Assembly: GCA_963627995.1 (NCBI GenBank)
Contig: CAVGCV010000001.1
Location: 1-64,000, forward strand
Source: UBA3839 sp963627995
GTDB taxonomy: Bacteria; Bacteroidota; Bacteroidia; Bacteroidales; Bacteroidaceae
Length of the DNA stretch: 64,000 bases
Direction of reading: 5' to 3'
The notes beneath the pieces are model-generated. The model saw only the letters and a list, made by a program, of their open reading frames with translations, did no database searches and was not told where the DNA came from. This document shows positions 58,112-64,000 of this stretch, one piece after another; the stretch's first letter is position 1; each line of letters starts with the position of its first letter. Made by a program: the position numbers and the translations under genes.

Positions 58112-59023
58112 ATGCGCCGACACCTCCCCACACTCCTCCTGCTGCTCGCGCTCCTCGCCGCCGCCCGCCTGGACGCGCAGGAGCTCAACTGCCGCGTGAA
58201 AGTCGTCCACTCGCAGGTGCAGGGCACCAACAGCAGCATTTTCGAGACCCTCGAGACCGCCATCAGCGACTTCATGAACAACCGCTCGTGGACGGAGCTG
58301 CAGTTCCAGCGCAACGAGCGCATCGACTGCACGATGAACATCACCGTCAAGCAGTACAAGCCCGAGGACAACGCATTCAGCTGCGAGCTGCTCTTCCAGC
58401 TCAACCGCCCCGTGTTCAACTCCTCCTACAACTCCACCGTGTTCTCCATGCGCGACGAGAACTTCAACTTCAGCTACAAGGAGTACGACCCGCTCGAGTT
58501 CAACATCAACACCATGGACAACAGCCTCACCGCCCTCCTCGCCTACTACGCCCACCTCTTCATCGGCATGGACCTCGACACGTTCTCGCCCCTCGGAGGC
58601 ACCGAGGCGCTGCACACCGTCGAGGCCATCGTCACCAACGCGCAGACGCTCGCCGAGACCGGGTGGAAGGCGTTCGCCGACGGCCGCAACCGCCACGCCG
58701 TCATCAACGACTACATGGACGGCGCGATGGAAACGTTCCGCCAGCTCCAGTACAAGTACTACCGACAGGGGCTCGACGAGATGGCGAACAACGCCGACCG
58801 GGGGCGGGCCGCCATCACCGAGAGCGTCCAGCTGCTCAAGGAGGCGCACGCCAACAAGCCGCTCAGCAACCTGCCGCAAATCTTCACCGACTTCAAGCGC
58901 GACGAGCTCGTGAACATCTACCAGGGACACGGCACCGCGAAGGAGAAGGAGACGGTCGCCACCATCCTCTCCGACCTCAACGCCTCGCAGAACTCCTACT
59001 GGAACAAGATAAAGAAGCAGTAG
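58112..59023 (+). CDS. porD: DUF4835 / PorD-like type IX secretion protein
   Basis: 303 residues with a signal peptide (LLLLLALLAAARLDAQE). The mature protein starts ELNCRVKVVHSQVQGTN and contains SDFMNNRSWTELQFQRNERIDC, LNRPVFNSSYNSTVF and IGMDLDTFSPLGGTEAL, the conserved text of DUF4835, a family now linked to the T9SS as PorD. It would act in the periplasm or at the outer membrane. It is 7 bp after coaBC. In many Bacteroides and Prevotella genomes recN follows; here a hairpin and a convergent gene come instead. Confidence 0.85.
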   Translation: MRRHLPTLLLLLALLAAARLDAQELNCRVKVVHSQVQGTNSSIFETLETAISDFMNNRSWTELQFQRNERIDCTMNITVKQYKPEDNAFSCELLFQLNRPVFNSSYNSTVFSMRDENFNFSYKEYDPLEFNINTMDNSLTALLAYYAHLFIGMDLDTFSPLGGTEALHTVEAIVTNAQTLAETGWKAFADGRNRHAVINDYMDGAMETFRQLQYKYYRQGLDEMANNADRGRAAITESVQLLKEAHANKPLSNLPQIFTDFKRDELVNIYQGHGTAKEKETVATILSDLNASQNSYWNKIKKQ

Positions 59024-59085
59024 CCGGGAAATCCGGGCGGACGCCAGACAGAGCGGCCGACAACCGCGCACCCCGCAAGCCAACA

Positions 59086-59131
59086 GAGAGCCGCGCCTCC
59101 GCTGCCAACCGGCAGCGGAGGCGCGGCTCTC
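59086..59131. terminator. 21-bp perfect hairpin between porD-like and S9 peptidase genes
   Basis: Arms 59086-59106 and 59111-59131 are perfect complements with a 4-nt loop; no T-run on either side. Confidence 0.82.
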
Positions 59132-59155
59132 CGTCCTTGCGGACCGACCGCGCAC

Positions 59156-61354
59156 CTACCGCTTCAGGAAGTCGTCGAAGTAGCGGCTGATGTGCTCGTG
59201 CAGGTGCACGCGGTCAGTGCCCGTCATGTTGTGCCCGTCGCCCGGATAGGTGAAGAGGTCGGGGTGCGTGCCCGCGTCGATGCAGGCGCGGACGAACGAG
59301 AGCGCGTGCTGCGGCACGCACGTGGGGTCGTTGCCGCCGTAGACAACGAGCAGCCGCCCCTTGAGGCTGCCGGCGCGGTTGAGCAGGCTGCTCCGCGCGT
59401 AGCCCTCGGGGTTGGCCTGCGGCGTGTCCATGTAGCGCTCGCCGTACATCACCTCGTAGAGCCGCCAGTCCACGACCGGGCCGCCCGCCACGCCCACCCT
59501 GAACACGTCGGGGTAGGAGGTCATGAGGTTGGCCGCCATGAACCCGCCGAAGCTCCAGCCGTGCACGCCGATGCGCCCGGCATCGACGTAGGGGAGCGAC
59601 TTCAGGAAGTCGACGCCGCGCAGCTGGTCCTTCATCTCCTCCTCGCCCAGGCGGCGGAACGTGGCCTGCTCGAACGCCTTGCCCCTGTGCTCGCCGCCCC
59701 GGTTGTCGAGGCAGAACATCACGTAGCCGTTCTGCGCCATCCACACGTCCCATCCGCGCGCGCCCCAGTTGCGGCCCGCGTCGATGTTGTGGGCGTGCGG
59801 CCCGCCATAGACGTAGACGACGGCCGGGTACTTCCTCGAGGGGTCGAAGCCGGTGGGCAGGACGAGGCGGTAGTACACGTCGGTCACCCCGTCGGCGGCC
59901 TTCAGCGTGCCCACCCTCATCTCGGGCACGTCATAGTCCCTCCAGGGGTCGTCCGCCGCGAACATCGCGAGGCCGTCCCCGCCCTTCCGCGCCGTGGGGC
60001 GGATGTCGATGCGCCCCGGGACGGCGGGCGACGACCAGCGGTCGATGGCATACCGCCCCGACGGCGAGAGCACGGCGCTGTGCCAGCCCTGCGCCCCGCC
60101 AAGGCGCGCGGCGCGCCCGCTCATGTCCACGGCGTGGAGCGTGCAGCCGATGGGGTCGTCCTCGTTGCTCGTGTAGACGGCCGTCTTCTCCCGCTCGTTG
60201 AAGCCGAGCAGGTCGATGACCTCGAACGCGCCGCGCGTCAGCTGGCGCACCACCTGGAACCTCGTGGGCGTGAGGCGGCAGAGGTAGAGGTGGTTGTAGC
60301 CGTCCCGGCGCGTCTGGTAGATGCACATCGACGCGTCCCACGGCAGGAAACGCACGGGCTGCAGCGGCTCCACGTACTTCTCGTCGGTCTCCTCGTACAG
60401 CCTGGCGACGAGCCTGCCCGTCGCCGCGTCGTAGGAGTCGAGACAGGCGTGGTTCTGGTCGCGGTTCAGCTCCACGAGGTAGACGGTCCTCCCGTCGGGC
60501 GCCCACGCGATGTTGGTGAAGTAGCGGTCGGTGGGGTCGCCCGTCTCCAGGTAGACGGTCGTGCCGCGCTCCACGTCGTACACGCCCACGCCCACCTTGT
60601 GGCTCGCCTCGCCCGCCATGGGGTACCTGTCGGGGACGCACCGGGCGCAGCGCGAGCTTCCGTCGGACGGGTCGCCGCCCACGCCGAACGTCACCTGCGG
60701 GTAGGGCGACACCATCGACTGGTCCATGCGGTAGAACGCCAGCCGCCGCCCGTCGTCGCTCCAGAACGTGCCCTTCGTGATGCCGAACTCGTCGCGGTGC
60801 ACGCTCTCGCCGTAGCGCAGGTCGTCGCTGCCGTCGCTGCTGACGGCCACGGTGCGCCCGTCGGCCGTGGTGACGTAGAGGTTGTGCCCCTTGACGAACG
60901 CCAGGTTGCGCGACCGCGCGCTCCAGTCCTGCGCGCTGCGCTCGGGGTCGAGCGGCGCCTGCCACGCCACCTTGCCCTCCTCCCAGTCCACCAGCGCCAG
61001 CCGCCGCGGCAGCTCCACCAGCGCCAGCGGCTCGCCGGCCACGGGGAACGTGACGCCCATCAGGTGGCCGACGGCACCCGCTCCGGCGAGGGCCGCGTTC
61101 ACGCGGTCGAGCGTGAAGAGCTCGCGCTCCCCGCCCGTCGCCTTGTCCACCGCGAGACAGCGGTCCGTCTCGCGCCGCACGCACGTGTCGCCCCACCACG
61201 TCGGGTACTTCGTCTTCACCGCCGACACCTGGTAGTACGTGTCTCCGCCCACGACAAGGTCGGAAAGTCGGAATCTCTGTTTCTGTGCCATCGCTTCGCC
61301 CGGGGCGGACAGCAGCACCAGCGCGGCCGCCACCGCCGTCAGTCTTGTTCTCAT
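59156..61354 (-). CDS. S9 family dipeptidyl peptidase IV-like
   Basis: 732 residues from ATG 61354, giving a signal peptide (MRTRLTAVAAALVLLSAPG). The N-terminal 460 residues form a beta-propeller (repeated VTTADGRTVAVSSDGSDDL-type strands); the C-terminal alpha/beta hydrolase has the Ser in VHGWSFGGFMAA, Asp in YGGNDPTC and His in GDGHNM. DPP IV enzymes release X-Pro dipeptides. The Tyr-rich oxyanion stretch (VVYVYGGPHAHNI) is present. Together with the S46 enzyme at 41386 it suggests growth on peptides. The start is preceded by a promoter box. Confidence 0.93.
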   Translation of the reverse strand: MRTRLTAVAAALVLLSAPGEAMAQKQRFRLSDLVVGGDTYYQVSAVKTKYPTWWGDTCVRRETDRCLAVDKATGGERELFTLDRVNAALAGAGAVGHLMGVTFPVAGEPLALVELPRRLALVDWEEGKVAWQAPLDPERSAQDWSARSRNLAFVKGHNLYVTTADGRTVAVSSDGSDDLRYGESVHRDEFGITKGTFWSDDGRRLAFYRMDQSMVSPYPQVTFGVGGDPSDGSSRCARCVPDRYPMAGEASHKVGVGVYDVERGTTVYLETGDPTDRYFTNIAWAPDGRTVYLVELNRDQNHACLDSYDAATGRLVARLYEETDEKYVEPLQPVRFLPWDASMCIYQTRRDGYNHLYLCRLTPTRFQVVRQLTRGAFEVIDLLGFNEREKTAVYTSNEDDPIGCTLHAVDMSGRAARLGGAQGWHSAVLSPSGRYAIDRWSSPAVPGRIDIRPTARKGGDGLAMFAADDPWRDYDVPEMRVGTLKAADGVTDVYYRLVLPTGFDPSRKYPAVVYVYGGPHAHNIDAGRNWGARGWDVWMAQNGYVMFCLDNRGGEHRGKAFEQATFRRLGEEEMKDQLRGVDFLKSLPYVDAGRIGVHGWSFGGFMAANLMTSYPDVFRVGVAGGPVVDWRLYEVMYGERYMDTPQANPEGYARSSLLNRAGSLKGRLLVVYGGNDPTCVPQHALSFVRACIDAGTHPDLFTYPGDGHNMTGTDRVHLHEHISRYFDDFLKR

Positions 61355-61382
61355 TATGGGTCCTTCTACTGGTTTTGTTCCG

Positions 61383-61390
61383 CAAAAGTA
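61383..61390 (-). promoter_or_regulatory. TAnnTTTG box for the S9 peptidase
   Basis: TACTTTTG on the minus strand, 29 bp before the start at 61354. Confidence 0.65.
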
Positions 61391-61454
61391 GCCTTTTTCC
61401 GCCAATCGGCAGCCGCGCGCGGCCCAAAAAAGTGGCAGGCGGCGCGTTCCGCCC

Positions 61455-61558
61455 CTCCACGGAACGGTGGCGGCGCGTCCGCGGAGAAAAAATATTTCCA
61501 AGTACTTGGACGAAAATTTCCAAGTACTTGAAAAAATCCGTCCAAGTACTTGGAAATT
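61455..61558. repeat. Phased-dyad intergenic element, copy 8, with changed dyad
   Basis: Five dyads with centres exactly 22 bp apart: TCCACGGA (61456-61463), TCCGCGGA (61478-61485), then CAAGTACTTG at 61499-61508, 61521-61530 and 61543-61552. The A/T-rich spacers match those of the other copies (GAAAAAATATT, CGAAAATT) while the last three dyads have a different sequence. It lies between the S9 peptidase promoter and the end of the barrel gene. Confidence 0.88.
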
Positions 61559-61626
61559 CCGGCGCGCGGCGGAGGCGCGGAAAAAAGGCCGCGCCGCGCC
61601 CACGCCCGCGGCGCGGCCGGGGCGCG

Positions 61627-63966
61627 CTATTTCTTGAAGATGTTGCAAGTGGCGCTGAGCATCAGCATGCGTCCGATGCGCTGGGTGTCCGTCCGGGTGA
61701 AGGTGGAGGGGCCGGCGGTGTAGGAATAGGCGGAGACATTGCGCAGGATGTCGAGGGCGGTGAGCTGGAGGACGAGGCGCTTGTCCTTGAGGAAGGAGCG
61801 CGTCAGGCTGATGTTCCACAACCAGTTGTTGCGCGTGGGCACCGACGAGAGCGTCGCCGAGTTGTTGACAAAGGAGAATTCGGACTGCAGCTGGATATCC
61901 GCCACGGGCAGGGCGTACTGCGCATAGAGCGTCGCCTGGCTGAAGTAGTTGTTGTAGTTGGTCTGCCGCGCGTTGTCGAACGTGTTGCGCTCATAGACGC
62001 CATAGGCCGAGAGGCGGGCTAAAAACGCCTGCTGCTGGAAGGCAATGGCCACGACAGGCGCGACGCTGGCGCCTCGGAAGTCGTAGAGACGCTTGCCTTG
62101 CATGTCGGCGTCGAACTCCACGGTCTGCCCCTGGCCATACTCCATGCGGCAGCCCAGCTCATAAGTCCAGTGTCCCCACTGTCCCGACACCTGCGCGAAG
62201 ACTTTTCCCGAGTTGGCGGCGCGGGCGTTGGGCTGCCGATAGGTGTAGCCGCCCGTCGCCGGGTCATAGCTGAAGCCCAGCGTGATGGGGTTGGCCGTGT
62301 GGGCATAGCCGGCTTCGGCGTAGAAGTTGAGGCGGCTTCCCCGCGTGGTGAGGCGGACGCACATCGAGGTCTCCCACTTCTCGGCGTTCTTCAGCTTGTC
62401 GGCCTGCAGCGTCACGGCAAGGGGGTCGGTGCGGTCGAACACCACATAGTCGGTGAGGGCGGGCTGGTCGGTCTCCTTTTGGAGGTAGATGTTGAATCCC
62501 GAGTTCCAGTTGCCGCTCGCAACGCGCTGATAGTGGCTGTCGCCGGGCGAGAGGGCTTGGCGCAGCGAGTCGGCCGGGGGCAGGTGGGTGAGGGGATGCT
62601 GGCTGGCGCCCCACCCCGCCAGGCGGTCGAGGCGATAGTAGTCGCGAGGCTTGCGCGTGCTCTGCCACTCATAGAGCGAGTAGAAGCGGTAGGTCCAGTG
62701 GTTGAGCAGGTTGAGGTAATACTCGCCGCGGCCATAGAGGAAGGATGTGCGGGTGGGCTGATGGCTGTAGGCCCGCCGATGGTCGGGGACGGCTGGCTGG
62801 GCATAGTCGAGCCGGTAGTCCTGGTGGCCCTTGCTGTCGTTGCGGGTGTAGGAGGCCTTGGCCTGCAACTCGATGTTGTCGCCCCACGGCAGCTTGCTGT
62901 TGTACTCCAGGTTCTGGTAGGCATGGAACTTCTGGCCGCGGGTGTGCGCTTCGCTGAACGTGCGGTTGACCAGCGCCTGCGTGAGACCCGACGGGCGCGA
63001 GGACGAAAACACGGAGTCGAGCACAGAGGACGGCTCGCCATAGGCACTGGCCGGCTGGCCAAACGAGGCCTGGCGCGAGCGCACGCTGTTGCGCGCGTCG
63101 CCCAGCTCCACGCGGGTGTTGCTCTGCAACCAGAAGGGCAGCCTGATGCGGAAGTCGTTGGTCAGGGCAAGCGAGCGGCCGCGGTCGGCGCTGTGGCTGT
63201 CGGCCAGGGCATGGGCGGTTCCCGACGAGAGGAAGTTCTCGCGGCTGGTGGCGGTGGCAAGGGCCTTGTCGGTCCACGCGGCCTGCGCCGAGGCGATGTT
63301 CTCGCGCTTCTTGTCCTTGCTGTCGCCCTTGAAGAAGTCCTTGCCGTTGAGCATGAGGCAGTCGACCTTGCGGCCGTTGACGGTGATGACGCCGTTGTCA
63401 TCGAGCTTCACGCCAGGCATCTGCCTGACCAGGGCGTCGAGCATGCTGCCGTCGGGCAACTTGAAGGCCGAGGCGTCGAAGACAAGCGTATCGCCGCGGT
63501 AGACCATCTTGACGCGGGTGGCCCTGACCACCACTTCGCCAAGCTCCGCGTCGAAGTCAACGTCCTCGTGCTGGCGGCGCTTCATGTAGTGCCACGGGGC
63601 GTCAAAGAAGCGGTTGCGCGCCACGTGGCGCACATCGTAGTCGACATAGCAGTCCTCATAGTCGGGATGGGAGGCGCGGATGATGAGGCGCTGGGACAGC
63701 GACGGCAGGACAAAGCTGTACCAGCAGTCGCCGGCCACACGCCCGGCGGCCTCATGGGTCTGCGCGGTGCAGGTGTCGATGATGGTGCTGTCTGCCCTCA
63801 TGAGGGTGATTTTCACGCCAGGCACGACGGCCTTGGTGAAACCGTCGCGCACATGGCCCCAGAGGGTGAACGTGCGCTGCTTTTTCGGCTGATGCTGTTG
63901 GGGCTGCGCAGAGGCAGACAGGGTGATGAGGGCCAAGAGGCCAAGGATGAGCTGTTTCATAAGCAT
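61627..63966 (-). CDS. Outer-membrane beta-barrel protein with regulatory-type N-terminal domain
   Basis: 779 residues with a signal peptide (MKQLILGLLALITLSASAQ; Met3 at 63960 is an equally good start). A carboxypeptidase-regulatory-like domain (FTLWGHVRDGFTKAVVPGVKITLM) covers about residues 30-110, followed by a plug-like segment (LDALVRQMPGVKLDDNGVITVNG) and a barrel of the outer membrane beta-barrel family type, ending MLMLSATCNIFKK. These resemble TonB-dependent receptors but have a reduced plug. The cargo is not evident; no SusD-like partner is visible. The start is 34 bp from the window end, so its promoter is outside. Confidence 0.85.
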   Translation of the reverse strand: MLMKQLILGLLALITLSASAQPQQHQPKKQRTFTLWGHVRDGFTKAVVPGVKITLMRADSTIIDTCTAQTHEAAGRVAGDCWYSFVLPSLSQRLIIRASHPDYEDCYVDYDVRHVARNRFFDAPWHYMKRRQHEDVDFDAELGEVVVRATRVKMVYRGDTLVFDASAFKLPDGSMLDALVRQMPGVKLDDNGVITVNGRKVDCLMLNGKDFFKGDSKDKKRENIASAQAAWTDKALATATSRENFLSSGTAHALADSHSADRGRSLALTNDFRIRLPFWLQSNTRVELGDARNSVRSRQASFGQPASAYGEPSSVLDSVFSSSRPSGLTQALVNRTFSEAHTRGQKFHAYQNLEYNSKLPWGDNIELQAKASYTRNDSKGHQDYRLDYAQPAVPDHRRAYSHQPTRTSFLYGRGEYYLNLLNHWTYRFYSLYEWQSTRKPRDYYRLDRLAGWGASQHPLTHLPPADSLRQALSPGDSHYQRVASGNWNSGFNIYLQKETDQPALTDYVVFDRTDPLAVTLQADKLKNAEKWETSMCVRLTTRGSRLNFYAEAGYAHTANPITLGFSYDPATGGYTYRQPNARAANSGKVFAQVSGQWGHWTYELGCRMEYGQGQTVEFDADMQGKRLYDFRGASVAPVVAIAFQQQAFLARLSAYGVYERNTFDNARQTNYNNYFSQATLYAQYALPVADIQLQSEFSFVNNSATLSSVPTRNNWLWNISLTRSFLKDKRLVLQLTALDILRNVSAYSYTAGPSTFTRTDTQRIGRMLMLSATCNIFKK

Positions 63967-64000
63967 GGGGCGCCCCTGCCGGGGCCGCGGTGCAGCCCTG

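Overview
The window reads as a GC-rich member of the order Bacteroidales, most like Prevotellaceae. Evidence: promoters of the TAnnTTTG type typical of Bacteroidota stand in front of many genes; SecD and SecF are fused; there are type IX secretion (T9SS) features (a PorD-like protein and short C-terminal tails ending in basic/Val-Lys residues on secreted proteins), S46 and S9 dipeptidyl peptidases, succinyl-CoA:acetate CoA-transferase-like and diaminopimelate dehydrogenase genes, and a cobalamin-riboswitch operon with a BtuG-like surface lipoprotein. Genus cannot be fixed from the sequence alone.

Layout. 1-1.45 kb: an AT-richer island with the tail of a probable transposase and a DUF3883 nuclease-like gene. 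2.0-9.5 kb (minus): a unit of lipoprotein, comM, a secreted metallophosphoesterase and a 58-residue peptide, closed by a terminator. 9.9-13.0 kb (minus): two secreted beta-helix-like proteins, the second with a frameshifted tail. 13.5-14.8 kb (minus): DUF2851. 14.9-17.9 kb: dapB, lepB, wbqC-like. 18.0-19.9 kb (minus): tRNA-Arg(CCU) and a Na/Pi transporter. 20.0-22.1 kb: nucleoside kinase and a zinc-ribbon membrane protein. 22.5-25.9 kb: a lipoprotein, CoA-transferase, xth, HU. 26.2-28.2 kb: rhomboid and an endonuclease/exonuclease/phosphatase protein. 28.7-32.8 kb: secDF and ddh. 32.9-38.5 kb: AdoCbl riboswitch, btuB, btuG-like, btuF, btuC. 38.8-43.5 kb: ruvB, flippase, S46 peptidase. 43.8-45.6 kb: TM2, CD225 and DUF2752 membrane proteins. 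45.7-50.5 kb: zincin-like secreted protein, lipoprotein, DUF2264. 50.6-54.7 kb: TM2, guaA, purN, DUF3127. 54.9-59.0 kb: dnaN, DnaQ-like exonuclease, coaBC, porD-like. 59.2-64.0 kb (minus): S9 peptidase and an outer-membrane barrel protein.

The most striking signal is not a gene. Eight intergenic elements of about 105-120 bp lie 6-12 kb apart across the whole window. Each holds five short dyads (core C[C/T]GC[A/G]G) whose centres are spaced 22 bp apart, with 23 bp at one end in most copies, and A/T-rich spacers. The eighth copy keeps the scaffold and the 22-bp phase but has CAAGTACTTG at three of the five sites. I know of no described family that matches; a phased array of protein-binding sites is the simplest reading, but this is inference.

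A second pattern is that all six convergent gene junctions carry a long, nearly perfect hairpin (16-27 bp arms), each of a different sequence and several without a T-run.
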